Source: Pseudomonas fluorescens | GTDB lineage: Bacteria; Pseudomonadota; Gammaproteobacteria; Pseudomonadales; Pseudomonadaceae | Assembly: GCF_900215245.1 (NCBI RefSeq) | Contig: NZ_LT907842.1 | Location: 1,364,001 to 1,428,000 of the forward strand | Reading direction: 5' to 3' | Length of the DNA: 64,000 nt | Shown here: positions 1 to 9,560 of the stretch, piece by piece | How the letters are laid out: every line of letters begins with the position of its first letter | Position numbering within the stretch: the first letter of the stretch is position 1 | Position numbers and translations under genes: made by a program | The notes under the pieces: generated by a model | Database searches by the model: none | Told to the model about the DNA's origin: nothing | Seen by the model: the letters and a program-made list of their open reading frames with translations, nothing else

Positions 1-636
1 GAAGTAACAGCTCTCGATCATCTTCGCCGACAAGTTCACCAGTGCCATGGTGTGAAACTGGCTCTGACGCGACACCGCCTCGCGCGCCGACGACACGTCC
101 AGCACCGCCAGCAACTCACCCTGGGGATCGAACACCGGGCTCGCCGAACAGGTCAGCCCCGTATGGCGGCCGCGAAAGTGCTCATCGCGGTGAATCGTCA
201 GGGACTGGCGCTCCACCAGGCAGGTGCCGATGCCATTGGTGCCTTCGCACGCCTCGCTCCAGTCCGCCCCCAGCCACAGCCCGGCGCGCTCGAAAATCTT
301 GCGCTCGGACGGCGCGGTGACACAGTTGAGGATCACTCCGCGCGCATCGGTGAGCAGCACCGCATGGCCTGCGCCGGAGAGCTGTTGATGCAGGCTGTTC
401 ATCTCACTGCCGGCGATGCTCAGCACCTGTTGCAGGCGTTCGCGGCTTTCCAGCAGGCGGCCATGCTCAAGCACGGTGGGGGCGATGCTCAACGCGGGGT
501 CGAGGTGGTAATCCTCCAGGCAGCGCAGCCAGGAGCGGGCGATGGACGGGTCGCTGCCGGGGCCTTGGGCAAGGTCTTGCCCACGGGTGACGGTCAGGAC
601 TTGCTGGGCATGGCGACTGAAATGATCGTTGTGCAT
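1..636 (-). CDS. eatR: EatR/AcoR-like sigma-54 enhancer-binding activator, N-terminal part
   Basis: The frame stays open for 212 codons from the ATG at 636 to the left edge, so only the N-terminal sensory part is present. It reads as the GAF-type sensor of AcoR-family activators, with the typical [10 protein letters not shown] motif near residues 143-152 followed by a [11 protein letters not shown] stretch. The AAA+ and Fis-type HTH domains should lie outside the window. It is divergent from exaC-eat-eutBC, the arrangement of P. aeruginosa PA4021 (EatR), which with RpoN activates ethanolamine catabolism. A sigma-54 promoter in front of exaC agrees. The ligand and the EatR assignment are inferred from synteny. 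Confidence 0.85.
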   Translation of the reverse strand, partial: MHNDHFSRHAQQVLTVTRGQDLAQGPGSDPSIARSWLRCLEDYHLDPALSIAPTVLEHGRLLESRERLQQVLSIAGSEMNSLHQQLSGAGHAVLLTDARGVILNCVTAPSERKIFERAGLWLGADWSEACEGTNGIGTCLVERQSLTIHRDEHFRGRHTGLTCSASPVFDPQGELLAVLDVSSAREAVSRQSQFHTMALVNLSAKMIESCYF

Positions 637-723
637 GTTCTTATTATTCTCTCTGCGGGAGAGCAGCCAGCATCCCCCAGCCATCCGGCCATTGCAATCC
701 CGGGCAGACCCACCGGTCAGAGG

Positions 724-774
724 CTGTACCGTTTATGGCACAAACTGTCACCCCACCTGTACCACGCCTGTCAC
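724..774 (+). promoter_or_regulatory. Candidate activator-binding (UAS) repeats upstream of exaC
   Basis: Four direct copies of CTGT(A/C)(A/C)C lie at 724-730 (CTGTACC), 745-751 (CTGTCAC), 757-763 (CTGTACC) and 768-774 (CTGTCAC). They sit about 55-105 bp upstream of the sigma-54 promoter, where an enhancer-binding protein would bind. That this is the EatR site is inference. Confidence 0.4.
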
Positions 775-827
775 AGCAACGCCTTGCAACAAACCCCAAG
801 CCCTTGATTTACCTGGCCTGCAACGCA

Positions 828-845
828 GTGGCCCAACCTTTGCTC
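828..845 (+). promoter_or_regulatory. Sigma-54 (-24/-12) promoter of exaC-eat-eutBC
   Basis: TGGCCCAACCTTTGCT has the invariant GG (830-831) and GC (842-843) separated by exactly 10 nt, with TGGC and TTTGC cores. It ends about 65 nt before the exaC ATG and lies beside a divergently encoded sigma-54 activator, so RpoN-dependent transcription is well supported. Confidence 0.75.
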
Positions 846-908
846 TACGCTTTATCAGGCGCAACACCGCTGAACTCCAATAAACATAAAAGTCAGGAGA
901 TACCCACC

Positions 909-2429
909 ATGCGTTATGCACATCCCGGTACTGAAGGCGCGATCGTTTCGTTCAAGGCCAAGTACGGTAACTACATCGGCGGCGAATTCGTTGCGCCGGT
1001 GGATGGCAACTACTTCTCCAACACCTCGCCGGTCAACGGCAAGCCCATCGCCGAATTCCCGCGCTCCACTGCCAAAGACATCGACAAAGCCCTCGACGCC
1101 GCCCATGCCGCCGCAGATGCCTGGGGCAAGACCTCGGCTCAGGACCGTTCGCTGGTGCTGCTGAAAATTGCCGACCGCATCGAACAGAACCTCGAACTGC
1201 TGGCCATCACCGAAACCTGGGACAACGGCAAGGCTGTGCGGGAAACCCTCAACGCCGACATCCCGCTGGCCGCTGACCACTTCCGCTACTTCGCCGGTTG
1301 CATCCGCGCCCAGGAAGGCACCAGCGCCGAGATCAACGAACTGACCGCGTCATACCACTTCCACGAACCGCTGGGCGTGGTCGGCCAGATCATCCCGTGG
1401 AACTTCCCACTGCTGATGGCCGCGTGGAAACTGGCGCCGGCCCTGGCCGCCGGTAACTGCGTGGTGCTCAAACCCGCTGAACAAACCCCGCTGGGCATCA
1501 GCGTGCTGATGGAGTTGATCGGCGACCTGCTGCCGCCAGGCGTGCTGAACGTGGTGCACGGTTTCGGCAAAGAAGCCGGCGAAGCCCTGGCCACCAGCAA
1601 ACGCATCGCCAAGATCGCCTTCACCGGCTCCACGCCTGTGGGCTCGCACATCATGCACGCGGCGGCCGAGAACATTATTCCGTCCACCGTCGAACTGGGC
1701 GGCAAGTCGCCGAACATCTTCTTCGCCGACATCATGAAGGCTGAACCGTCGTTCATCGAAAAGGCCGCCGAAGGCCTGGTGCTGGCATTCTTCAACCAGG
1801 GCGAAGTGTGCACCTGCCCTTCCCGCGCGCTGGTAGAAGAGTCGATCTACGACGACTTCATGAAAGTGGTGATGAAGAAGGTCGAGCAGATCAAACGCGG
1901 CGACCCGCTGGACACCGACACCATGGTCGGCGCCCAGGCGTCCGAGCAGCAGTTCGACAAGATCCTGTCCTACCTGGAAATCGCCAAAGGCGAAGGCGCA
2001 CAACTGCTGACGGGCGGCAAGGTCGAGCAGCTCAGCGGCGACATGGCCGGTGGTTATTACATCCAGCCGACCCTGCTCAAGGGCACCAACGAAATGCGCG
2101 TGTTCCAGGAAGAAATCTTTGGCCCGGTGGTGAGCATCACCACCTTCAAGGACGAAGCCGAAGCCCTGGCGATTGCCAACGACACCGAGTTCGGCCTCGG
2201 CGCCGGCGTGTGGACCCGCGACATCAACCGCGCCTACCGCATGGGCCGTGCGATCAAGGCGGGCCGCGTGTGGACCAACTGCTACCACCTGTACCCGGCG
2301 CACGCCGCGTTCGGCGGTTACAAGAAGTCCGGCGTGGGCCGTGAGACACACAAGATGATGTTGGACCACTACCAGCAGACCAAAAACTTGCTGGTGAGCT
2401 ACGACATTAATCCGCTGGGCTTTTTCTAA
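909..2429 (+). CDS. exaC: NAD+-dependent acetaldehyde dehydrogenase ExaC
   Basis: This 506-residue class I aldehyde dehydrogenase oxidises acetaldehyde to acetate. Visible features are the cofactor-binding IPWNFPL near residue 161, the general-base Glu in VELGGKSPN near 262, and the catalytic Cys301 in [11 protein letters not shown]. The frame is open well upstream, but the ATG at 909 is preferred because AGGAG lies 8-12 nt before it and family members start MRYAxPG. It is the first gene after the sigma-54 promoter and should remove the acetaldehyde released by EutBC. A REP pair separates it from the permease gene, but the genes probably still form one regulon. Confidence 0.95.
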   Translation: MRYAHPGTEGAIVSFKAKYGNYIGGEFVAPVDGNYFSNTSPVNGKPIAEFPRSTAKDIDKALDAAHAAADAWGKTSAQDRSLVLLKIADRIEQNLELLAITETWDNGKAVRETLNADIPLAADHFRYFAGCIRAQEGTSAEINELTASYHFHEPLGVVGQIIPWNFPLLMAAWKLAPALAAGNCVVLKPAEQTPLGISVLMELIGDLLPPGVLNVVHGFGKEAGEALATSKRIAKIAFTGSTPVGSHIMHAAAENIIPSTVELGGKSPNIFFADIMKAEPSFIEKAAEGLVLAFFNQGEVCTCPSRALVEESIYDDFMKVVMKKVEQIKRGDPLDTDTMVGAQASEQQFDKILSYLEIAKGEGAQLLTGGKVEQLSGDMAGGYYIQPTLLKGTNEMRVFQEEIFGPVVSITTFKDEAEALAIANDTEFGLGAGVWTRDINRAYRMGRAIKAGRVWTNCYHLYPAHAAFGGYKKSGVGRETHKMMLDHYQQTKNLLVSYDINPLGFF

Positions 2430-2464
2430 CTAACACCCGCTCCCCCATTTGAAATGCAATCAAG

Positions 2465-2551
2465 TGTGGGAGCTGGCTTGCCTGCGATGCAGGCACCTCG
2501 GTGTGTCAGGCACAGCGCGGTGATGCTATCGCAGGCAAGCCAGCCCCCACA
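2465..2551. repeat. REP inverted pair (TGTGGGAGCTGGCTTGC type)
   Basis: TGTGGGAGCTGGCTTGCCTGCGAT on the left and ATCGCAGGCAAGCCAGCCCCCACA on the right form an inverted REP pair around a spacer of about 40 nt. It sits between exaC and eat and could limit readthrough or stabilise the exaC message. Confidence 0.85.
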
Positions 2552-2632
2552 TTAGATCTTCGCAAGTACTTGCAACTCGCATTCGGCACCCAGAGGCCGA
2601 GCTAAAACAATAAGAACGGACGGTACTTTCCC

Positions 2633-4066
2633 ATGCCTAGCGAACCTACTGGCTCTTCCGTCGACTTCGAAAAAGTCGGCAGCGACTACTTCCAACAACG
2701 CGAATTAAAAAAAGGTGCCGCCGGCTGGGTGCTGTTAGTCGGCCTCGGCGTTGCCTATGTAATCTCCGGCGACTATGCCGGCTGGAACTTCGGCCTGGCC
2801 CAGGGTGGTTGGGGCGGCATGTTCCTTGCCACCTTACTGATGGCCACCATGTACCTGTGCATGTGTTTTTCTCTGGCTGAACTGTCTTCGATGATCCCCA
2901 CCGCCGGCGGCGGCTACGGTTTTGCCCGCAGCGCATTCGGCCCGTGGGGCGGGTTCCTCACGGGCACCGCCATCCTGATCGAATACGCCATCGCCCCCGC
3001 TGCCATCGCGGTGTTTATCGGCGCTTATTGCGAGTCGCTGTTCGGCATTGGCGGCTGGATGATTTACCTGGCGTTCTACATCATCTTTATTGGCATCCAC
3101 ATCTTTGGCGTGGGTGAAGCCTTGAAGCTGATGTTTGTGATTACGGCTGTCGCGGCGATTGCCCTGGGTGTATTCCTGGTGTCGATGGTGCCGCACTTCA
3201 ACGTCGCCAACTTGCTGGACATCCCGGTCACGGAAGCCAAAGGCGCCAGCACGTTCCTGCCGTTCGGCTACGTCGGCGTATGGGCGGCAATTCCCTATGC
3301 AATCTGGTTTTTCCTGGCCGTTGAAGGCGTACCACTGGCCGCTGAAGAAACCAAAAACCCTAAACGCGACCTGCCTCGCGGCCTGATTGGCGCCATTGTG
3401 GTGCTGACCAGTTTTGCCCTGCTGATTCTGGTGATCGCACCGGGCGGCGCCGGCACTTACGCGCTGATCAAATCCGGCAACCCGCTGGTGGAAGCACTGG
3501 CACTCTCCTACGGCGGTTCAACCTGGATGGGCGGCTTCGTCAATCTGGTCGGCCTGGCGGGGTTGATCGCGAGCTTTTTCTCGATTATCTACGCCTATTC
3601 GCGGCAGATCTTCGCCTTGTCCCGCGCCGGCTACCTGCCGCGCAAACTGTCCCAGACCAATAAAAGCAAGGCGCCAGTGCTCGCGTTGGTGATCCCCGGC
3701 ATCATCGGTTTCGGCCTGTCGCTGACCGGCCAGGGTGACTTGCTGATCCTGGTGGCCGTGTTTGGCGCGACCATTTCCTACGTGCTGATGATGGCCGCGC
3801 ACATCACCTTGCGCATCCGTCGCCCCAAAATGGACCGTCCGTACCGCACACCGGGCGGCATTTTCACCTCCGGCGTTGCGCTGGTGCTCGCCTGCGTGGC
3901 CGTCGTAGCGGGCTTTCTGGTGGATCCACGGGTGGTGATTGGCGCGGCGATCATCTATGGAGTATTAATTGCTTACTTTGCTTTCTACAGCCGGCATCAC
4001 TTGGTAGCGGGTACGCCGGAGGAGGAATTCGCGGCGATCCAGGCCGCAGAGGCCGCCTTGCACTAA
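2633..4066 (+). CDS. eat: Ethanolamine permease (APC superfamily)
   Basis: The protein has 477 residues, about 12 hydrophobic segments and a polar N-terminus of about 35 residues. The first membrane segment contains VAYVISGDYAGWN and the next region has the APC-type PTAGGGYGFARSAFGPWGG motif. The APC fold, the cluster and the order exaC-permease-eutB-eutC match the ethanolamine transporter PA4023. It should bring ethanolamine across the inner membrane for EutBC. The specificity rests on synteny rather than on a diagnostic residue. Confidence 0.92.
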   Translation: MPSEPTGSSVDFEKVGSDYFQQRELKKGAAGWVLLVGLGVAYVISGDYAGWNFGLAQGGWGGMFLATLLMATMYLCMCFSLAELSSMIPTAGGGYGFARSAFGPWGGFLTGTAILIEYAIAPAAIAVFIGAYCESLFGIGGWMIYLAFYIIFIGIHIFGVGEALKLMFVITAVAAIALGVFLVSMVPHFNVANLLDIPVTEAKGASTFLPFGYVGVWAAIPYAIWFFLAVEGVPLAAEETKNPKRDLPRGLIGAIVVLTSFALLILVIAPGGAGTYALIKSGNPLVEALALSYGGSTWMGGFVNLVGLAGLIASFFSIIYAYSRQIFALSRAGYLPRKLSQTNKSKAPVLALVIPGIIGFGLSLTGQGDLLILVAVFGATISYVLMMAAHITLRIRRPKMDRPYRTPGGIFTSGVALVLACVAVVAGFLVDPRVVIGAAIIYGVLIAYFAFYSRHHLVAGTPEEEFAAIQAAEAALH

Positions 4067-4130
4067 CTGCCGTAAACCTCGACGCGGGCGCTTTACTCTC
4101 AGCCTGCCCGCGTCGCCAAGGAGACACTGT

Positions 4131-5525
4131 ATGGCAAGCTTTTCCCACGCGGTGGGTACTCAAACCTACCGCTTCGACAGCCTCAAGGACGTGATGGCCA
4201 AGGCCAGCCCAGCGCGTTCCGGAGACTTCCTCGCCGGTGTGGCCGCGCAGAACGACGGCGAGCGCGTGGCCGCGCAGATGGCGTTGGCGAACATTCCGTT
4301 GAAACACTTCCTGGAAGAAGCGCTGATCCCCTACGAAAGCGACGAAGTCACGCGACTGATCATCGACACCCACGATAAACCGGCGTTTAGCGTGGTCAGC
4401 CACCTGACCGTCGGCGGCCTGCGTGACTGGCTGCTCAGTGACGCGGCCGACGAACACAGCCTACGCGCCCTGGCGCCGGGGCTGACCCCGGAAATGGCCG
4501 CCGCCGTCTCCAAGATCATGCGCGTGCAGGACCTGGTATTGGTCGCGCAGAAGATCCGCGTGGTCACCCAATTTCGCGGCACCATGGGCCTGCGCGGGCG
4601 CCTGTCGACGCGCCTGCAGCCCAACCATCCTACGGACGAACCAGCCGGCATCGCCGCAAGCATTCTCGACGGCCTGCTCTACGGCAACGGCGACGCCATG
4701 ATCGGCATCAACCCGGCCACCGACAGCATCGCCTCGATCTGCGCGATGCTGGAGATGCTCGACGCGATCATCCAGCGCTACGAAATCCCGACCCAGGCCT
4801 GCGTGCTGACCCACGTCACCACCTCCATCGAGGCCATCAACCGTGGCGTGCCGCTGGACCTGGTGTTTCAGTCGATTGCCGGCACCGAGGCCGCCAACGC
4901 CAGTTTCGGCATCAGCCTCAGCGTGCTGCAGGAAGGTTACGAGGCGGGCTTGAGCCTGAATCGCGGCACCTTGGGTCAGAACCTGATGTATTTCGAAACT
5001 GGCCAGGGCAGCGCCTTGTCGGCCAACGCGCACTTTGGCGTTGACCAGCAAACCTGCGAAACCCGTGCCTACGCCGTGGCGCGGCATTTCAAACCGTTCC
5101 TGGTGAACACCGTCGTCGGGTTTATCGGCCCCGAGTACCTGTACAACGGCAAGCAGATTATCCGCGCCGGCCTCGAAGACCACTTCTGCGGCAAGCTGCT
5201 CGGCGTGCCGATGGGGTGCGACATCTGCTACACCAACCACGCCGAAGCCGACCAGGACGACATGGACACCCTGCTGACCCTGCTGGGCGTGGCCGGGATC
5301 AACTTCATCATGGGCATCCCCGGCTCCGACGACATCATGCTCAACTACCAGACCACCTCGTTCCACGACGCCCTGTACGCCCGCCAGACACTGGGCTTAA
5401 AGCCGGCGCCGGAGTTTGAACAGTGGCTGGCGAAAATGGGCATCTTCACGCAAGCCGACGGCAAAGTGCACTTCGGCAACAGCCTGCCACCGGCGTTTCG
5501 CCACGCCTTGAAGCAATTGGGATGA
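4131..5525 (+). CDS. eutB: Ethanolamine ammonia-lyase large subunit EutB
   Basis: This 464-residue subunit carries the catalytic TIM barrel of adenosylcobalamin-dependent ethanolamine ammonia-lyase, which converts ethanolamine to acetaldehyde and ammonia. The length is typical, and family blocks such as [33 protein letters not shown] and [20 protein letters not shown] are intact. AAGGAG lies just before the ATG at 4131. Its stop overlaps the eutC start. No microcompartment shell or reactivase genes are present, as is usual in Pseudomonas, where the pathway runs in the cytosol. Confidence 0.98.
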   Translation: MASFSHAVGTQTYRFDSLKDVMAKASPARSGDFLAGVAAQNDGERVAAQMALANIPLKHFLEEALIPYESDEVTRLIIDTHDKPAFSVVSHLTVGGLRDWLLSDAADEHSLRALAPGLTPEMAAAVSKIMRVQDLVLVAQKIRVVTQFRGTMGLRGRLSTRLQPNHPTDEPAGIAASILDGLLYGNGDAMIGINPATDSIASICAMLEMLDAIIQRYEIPTQACVLTHVTTSIEAINRGVPLDLVFQSIAGTEAANASFGISLSVLQEGYEAGLSLNRGTLGQNLMYFETGQGSALSANAHFGVDQQTCETRAYAVARHFKPFLVNTVVGFIGPEYLYNGKQIIRAGLEDHFCGKLLGVPMGCDICYTNHAEADQDDMDTLLTLLGVAGINFIMGIPGSDDIMLNYQTTSFHDALYARQTLGLKPAPEFEQWLAKMGIFTQADGKVHFGNSLPPAFRHALKQLG

Positions 5526-6358
5526 AGGAGCCGCCCGTGCAAGTAGAACTGCCTGATAATCCGTGGCTGGAACTGCGCCGCCTGACCCCGGCGCGCATTG
5601 CCCTGGGCCGCACCGGCACCAGCATCCCCACCGGCGCGCAGCTGGACTTCCAGTTCGCCCACGCCCAGGCGCGCGACGCAGTGCACCTGCCCTTCGACGC
5701 CGCGGGCCTGAGCAGCCAGATGGCCGAGCGTGGGCGCGACAGCCTGTTGCTGCACAGCGCTGCGGTTGACCGCCATATGTACCTGCAACGCCCGGACCTG
5801 GGGCGGCGCTTGAGTGATGAGTCGGCGCAACGCCTGCGCGACTACGCGGCGGCCAACCCTGGCGGCGTAGACCTGGCCATCGTGGTGGCCGATGGTCTGT
5901 CGGCGCTGGCCGTGCATAAACATACGTTGCCGTTTCTTACGCGCATGGAAGAACAGACCCACGCCGAAGGCTGGTCCTTGTCGCCCGTGATCCTGGTGGA
6001 ACAAGGCCGTGTTGCAGTCGCCGATGAAGTCGCCCAGTTACTCGGCGCCAAGATGGTGGTGATTTTGATTGGTGAACGCCCGGGGCTCAGTTCGCCGGAC
6101 AGCCTGGGCCTGTATTTCACGTATAACCCCAAGGTCGGCCTGACCGACGCCTATCGCAACTGCATCTCCAACGTACGGCTTGAGGGGTTGAGCTACGGCA
6201 TGGCCGCGCATCGCTTGCTGTACTTGATGAAAGAGGCGTGCCGTCGGCAGCTGTCGGGGGTCAATCTCAAGGACGAGGCGCAGGTGATGACCCTCGAATC
6301 CGATGATCCCGACCTGATGAAAGGCAATTTCCTACTCAGCCCACCGGATGACCAATAG
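5522..6358 (+). CDS. eutC: Ethanolamine ammonia-lyase small subunit EutC
   Basis: This is the small, cobalamin-contacting subunit that pairs with EutB. Family blocks include [15 protein letters not shown] near the N-terminus and [20 protein letters not shown] in the C-terminal half. The ATG at 5522 overlaps the eutB TGA and gives 278 residues. The in-frame GTG at 5537 has a much better SD (AAGGAG, 6 nt spacing) and gives 273 residues, so either start is possible. The ATGA-type overlap indicates translational coupling with eutB, fitting 1:1 assembly of the enzyme. Confidence 0.96.
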   Translation: MKEPPVQVELPDNPWLELRRLTPARIALGRTGTSIPTGAQLDFQFAHAQARDAVHLPFDAAGLSSQMAERGRDSLLLHSAAVDRHMYLQRPDLGRRLSDESAQRLRDYAAANPGGVDLAIVVADGLSALAVHKHTLPFLTRMEEQTHAEGWSLSPVILVEQGRVAVADEVAQLLGAKMVVILIGERPGLSSPDSLGLYFTYNPKVGLTDAYRNCISNVRLEGLSYGMAAHRLLYLMKEACRRQLSGVNLKDEAQVMTLESDDPDLMKGNFLLSPPDDQ

Positions 6359-6446
6359 CAGCGCGATTGCACTTTTTTTCACCATTAGGCAGCATCCAGT
6401 CACGGCCGCGTGTGTGGTCATACCCCTTTGGAAGTTGAGGCCTGGC

Positions 6447-6905
6447 ATGCGGATTACTCAAGCGACCCTGGAACACCTGGACCTGTTGACGCCTCTGTTC
6501 GTCAAATACCGCGAGTTCTACGGGGCTTTGCCCTTCCCGGACTCGTCGCGAGCCTTTCTGGAAAAGCGCCTGCGCCGAAAGGAGTCGGTGATCTACCTGG
6601 CCCTGGCCGATGACGACGACAAGAGGCTGCTTGGGTTTTGCCAGCTGTACCCGAGCTTTTCGTCGCTGTCGCTGAAACGGGTATGGATCCTCAACGACAT
6701 CTACGTGGCTGAAGACGCCCGCCGGCAGTTGGTGGCGGATAACCTGATGCGCACGGCGAAGAAAATGGCCAAGGAAACTCACGCGGTGCGGCTGCGGGTG
6801 TCGACCAGCAGCAACAATGACGTGGCGCAGAAGACGTACGAGTCGATCGGATTTCGGGAAGACACGGAGTTCAAGAACTACGTGTTGCCGATCAGTGAGG
6901 ACTGA
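6447..6905 (+). CDS. GNAT family N-acetyltransferase
   Basis: This 152-residue protein has the GNAT layout: an N-terminal RITQATLEHLDLLTPLF strand-helix, a central WILNDIYVAEDARRQLVA segment corresponding to beta4 and the acetyl-CoA loop, and a C-terminal NNDVAQKTYESIGFRED motif. The ATG at 6447 (SD TTGAGG) is preferred over in-frame codons 99 nt upstream. It lies where PA4026 lies after eutC, so it may be cotranscribed with the ethanolamine genes. The acceptor substrate is unknown. Confidence 0.88.
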   Translation: MRITQATLEHLDLLTPLFVKYREFYGALPFPDSSRAFLEKRLRRKESVIYLALADDDDKRLLGFCQLYPSFSSLSLKRVWILNDIYVAEDARRQLVADNLMRTAKKMAKETHAVRLRVSTSSNNDVAQKTYESIGFREDTEFKNYVLPISED

Positions 6906-6936
6906 CGCTGTTAGCCCAACCACCATAGATCCCCCT

Positions 6937-7023
6937 GTGGGAGCGGGCTTGCTCGCGAAAGCGGTGTATCAGTTAATAAAGATTCGACTGACCCACCGCT
7001 TTCGCGAACAAGCCCGCTCCCAC
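6937..7023. repeat. REP inverted pair
   Basis: TGTGGGAGCGGGCTTGCTCGCGAAAG pairs with CTTTCGCGAACAAGCCCGCTCCCACA around a spacer of about 35 nt. It lies downstream of the acetyltransferase and may act as the transcript end of the ethanolamine block. Confidence 0.88.
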
Positions 7024-7117
7024 ATTTACATCTGAGCAACATTTAGATCGGTGTAAAGCCTTGCTACCAGCGACACTCCCCGCTACAAAACCAACACGCT
7101 TTTCACCTCTCAATCCG

Positions 7118-7123
7118 TATAAT
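7118..7123 (+). promoter_or_regulatory. Possible -10 element for the DedA gene
   Basis: A perfect TATAAT lies about 107 nt before the DedA start. No convincing -35 hexamer is present at 16-18 nt spacing, so this is a weak call. Confidence 0.35.
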
Positions 7124-7229
7124 GCGGACCTCTCAGAGCTGTAAGAATCGCGACATAAGCTTGTAGCCTAACTTACCCGTAGCTTCCGCACAGGCCTGCT
7201 GAGCCGGGCCATTCACACAGGTGCCACCC

Positions 7230-7886
7230 ATGGATTTCAACCCGCTCGACCTTATCCTGCATCTCGACGTGTACCTCGACATGCTGGTAAGAAACTACGG
7301 AGTGTGGATCTACGCCATTCTGTTCCTGGTTATCTTTTGCGAAACCGGTTTGGTGGTCATGCCTTTCCTGCCCGGTGACTCATTGCTGTTTATTGCCGGC
7401 GCCATCGCCGCAGGCGGCGGCATGGACCCGGTACTGCTGGGCGGCCTGTTAATGCTCGCAGCTATCCTCGGCGACAGTACCAACTACGTGATCGGACGAA
7501 CGGCCGGGGAACGCTTGTTCAGCAACCCGAACTCGAAAATCTTCCGCCGCGACTACCTGCAAAAAACCCACGACTTCTACGACAAGCACGGCGGCAAAAC
7601 CGTGACCCTGGCGCGCTTCCTGCCGATCCTGCGCACCTTTGCGCCGTTCGTCGCCGGTATCGCCAAAATGCCCTACCCGCGCTTCTTCGGCTTCAGCGTG
7701 TTCGGCACCATCATCTGGGTCGGTGGCCTGGTGACCCTGGGTTACTTCTTCGGCAACGTGCCGTTTATCAAGAAAAACCTCTCGCTGCTGGTGGTGTTCA
7801 TCATCCTGCTGTCGCTGGTGCCGATGATCATCGGTGTGGTCCGCAGCCGCTTTGGCCGCACGTCTTCCGAAGCCAAACCGCAGTAA
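7230..7886 (+). CDS. DedA family inner-membrane protein
   Basis: This 218-residue polytopic protein has DedA/VTT hallmarks: an early FCETGLVVMPFLPGDSLLF block, a GDSTNYVIGRTAGE stretch and FLPILRTFAPFVAGIAKMPYPRF, which contains the conserved Arg and Pro. DedA proteins are undecaprenyl-phosphate or lipid flippase-type membrane proteins; the exact substrate cannot be read here. The ATG at 7230 is preferred to the GTG at 7221 because AGGTG lies 7 nt before it. The metallopeptidase gene follows after 6 nt, suggesting cotranscription. Confidence 0.93.
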   Translation: MDFNPLDLILHLDVYLDMLVRNYGVWIYAILFLVIFCETGLVVMPFLPGDSLLFIAGAIAAGGGMDPVLLGGLLMLAAILGDSTNYVIGRTAGERLFSNPNSKIFRRDYLQKTHDFYDKHGGKTVTLARFLPILRTFAPFVAGIAKMPYPRFFGFSVFGTIIWVGGLVTLGYFFGNVPFIKKNLSLLVVFIILLSLVPMIIGVVRSRFGRTSSEAKPQ

Positions 7887-7892
7887 CCCGCG

Positions 7893-8723
7893 ATGTGGTC
7901 CCTCAGCGCCTGGCGTCGCCGGCGCCTGCTGGCCAAGCACCCGATTGCCGATGACACCTGGCAACGGGTGCGGCACCACCTGACCTTCCTCGACGGCATC
8001 AGCGCCGAGCAAGACCAGTGGTTACGCGAAGCCTGCGTGGTGTTCCTCGCCGAAAAACACCTCACCGCCCTGCCCGGCGTCGACCTGCACCAGGAACAAC
8101 GCCTGCTGCTCGCCGCCCAGGCGCAATTACCGCTGATGAACCTCGGCGACCTCGATTGGTACCAGGGTTTCCACGAAATCGTGCTGTACCCCGACGATTT
8201 CCTCAGCCCCCAGCGCCATCGCGATGCCAGCGGCGTCGAGCATGAGTGGGACGGCGAACACAGCGGCGAAGCCTGGCAACAAGGCCCGGTGATCCTCGCC
8301 TGGCCCGGCGTATTGGCCAGCGGCCAGTGGGAAGGCTACAACCTGGTGATCCACGAACTGGCGCACAAGCTCGACATGCTCAACGGCGACGCCAACGGCC
8401 TGCCGCCGCTGCACCACGACATGCGCGTGCAGGAATGGGCCAGCGTGATGCAAAGCGCCTTTGACGACCTCAACCGCCAGCTGGACGCCAACCCGCACGC
8501 CGACACCGAGATAGACCCCTACGCCGCCGAAAACCCGGCAGAGTTCTTTGCGGTCACCAGCGAATATTTTTTCAGCGCCCCGGATTTACTGGTCAGCACT
8601 TATCCCCAGGTGTACGCGCAACTGAGTCGCTTCTATCGCCAGGACCCGTTGGCCCGCCTGACCCAGGTGCAAGCCAGCGACACCCGCTATCAGACTGAAC
8701 GCCACGCGCCACACGACGTCTGA
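7893..8723 (+). CDS. MtfA-like zinc-dependent peptidase (DUF980/M90)
   Basis: This 276-residue cytosolic protein has the HExxH metallopeptidase motif as HELAHKLDMLNG at residues 154-165, followed about 35 residues later by an acidic helix (Glu in the AENPAEFFAV region) expected to supply the third zinc ligand. It resembles E. coli MtfA, a peptidase that binds the Mlc repressor. PA4030 occupies the same position in P. aeruginosa, between the DedA and ppa genes. The physiological substrate in Pseudomonas is unknown. Confidence 0.9.
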   Translation: MWSLSAWRRRRLLAKHPIADDTWQRVRHHLTFLDGISAEQDQWLREACVVFLAEKHLTALPGVDLHQEQRLLLAAQAQLPLMNLGDLDWYQGFHEIVLYPDDFLSPQRHRDASGVEHEWDGEHSGEAWQQGPVILAWPGVLASGQWEGYNLVIHELAHKLDMLNGDANGLPPLHHDMRVQEWASVMQSAFDDLNRQLDANPHADTEIDPYAAENPAEFFAVTSEYFFSAPDLLVSTYPQVYAQLSRFYRQDPLARLTQVQASDTRYQTERHAPHDV

Positions 8724-8750
8724 CGCATAGCGTCGGCGTCAGAATATGCC

Positions 8751-8756
8751 TATAAT
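8751..8756 (+). promoter_or_regulatory. Probable -10 box of ppa
   Basis: TATAAT lies 61 nt before the ppa ATG in the short gap after the peptidase gene. The -35 region is not well conserved. Confidence 0.5.
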
Positions 8757-8816
8757 CGCCGCCACTTTTAGGCCAATCCGGCCATGTTCCATGGCCAACT
8801 ACGGGGGCAACGCCCA

Positions 8817-9344
8817 ATGAGCTACAGCAAGATTCCGGCTGGCAAAGACCTGCCGAACGACATCTACGTCGCCATCGAAATTCCGGCCAACCACGCGCCG
8901 ATCAAATACGAAATCGACAAAGACAGCGACTGTCTGTTCGTTGACCGTTTCATGGCCACCCCGATGTTCTACCCGGCCAACTACGGTTTCATCCCGAACA
9001 CCCTGGCTGACGACGGTGACCCCCTCGACGTGCTGGTGGTAACCCCTTACCCGGTAACCCCAGGCTCGGTGATCCGCGCACGCCCAGTCGGCATCCTGAA
9101 CATGACCGACGACGGCGGCGGCGATGCCAAAGTTATCGCGGTACCCCACGACAAGCTGTCCCAGCTGTACGTGGACGTGAAGGAATACACTGACCTGCCG
9201 CCACTGCTGCTGGAACAGATCAAGCACTTCTTCGAGAACTACAAAGACCTCGAAAAAGGCAAATGGGTGAAGATCGACGGTTGGGGCAACGCAGACGCCG
9301 CCCGCGCCGAGATCATGAAGTCGGTCGCTGCCTACAAAGGCTGA
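8817..9344 (+). CDS. ppa: Inorganic pyrophosphatase
   Basis: This family I soluble pyrophosphatase of 175 residues hydrolyses PPi to phosphate and so drives biosynthetic reactions. The metal-binding signature [10 protein letters not shown] lies near residues 65-74, preceded by [12 protein letters not shown]. The ATG at 8817 follows GGGGGCAAC and gives the usual [13 protein letters not shown] start; the longer frame from 8784 would add residues unlike the family. A strong terminator follows. Confidence 0.98.
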   Translation: MSYSKIPAGKDLPNDIYVAIEIPANHAPIKYEIDKDSDCLFVDRFMATPMFYPANYGFIPNTLADDGDPLDVLVVTPYPVTPGSVIRARPVGILNMTDDGGGDAKVIAVPHDKLSQLYVDVKEYTDLPPLLLEQIKHFFENYKDLEKGKWVKIDGWGNADAARAEIMKSVAAYKG

Positions 9345-9371
9345 TACCCGCTCCTCATTGCCCTGGCAATC

Positions 9372-9402
9372 AAAAAAGCCCCGACGATTCGGGGCTTTTT
9401 TT
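9372..9402 (+). terminator. Rho-independent terminator of ppa
   Basis: AGCCCCGA and TCGGGGCT form an 8-bp stem with a CGAT loop, flanked by an A-run and a T-run, so it could work in both directions. Confidence 0.9.
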
Positions 9403-9545
9403 GTGGGAAAAATTTAAACTCAAAGTTCAATGTTTAATGCGCAGCGTTTAACCAAGTTAGAACTCTGAAATATCGGACTACAACTAAGCAAATCCCTACA
9501 CGCGCAATTCAACGCATAGTTTATTTGATGTATTTTTTCGGCCAG

Positions 9546-9560
9546 TAAACTCTGCGTTTA
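9546..9560. promoter_or_regulatory. Candidate autoregulatory operator of the S24 repressor gene
   Basis: TAAAC-TCTGC-GTTTA is a 15-bp inverted repeat whose last base is the A of the start codon at 9560. Related GTTTAA half-sites occur at 9433-9438 and 9447-9452. Repressor binding here is inference. Confidence 0.35.

Noticed and set aside
52..807. 251-codon plus-strand frame at the left edge
   Set aside because: It lies opposite the clear EatR-type activator and has no domain or SD.
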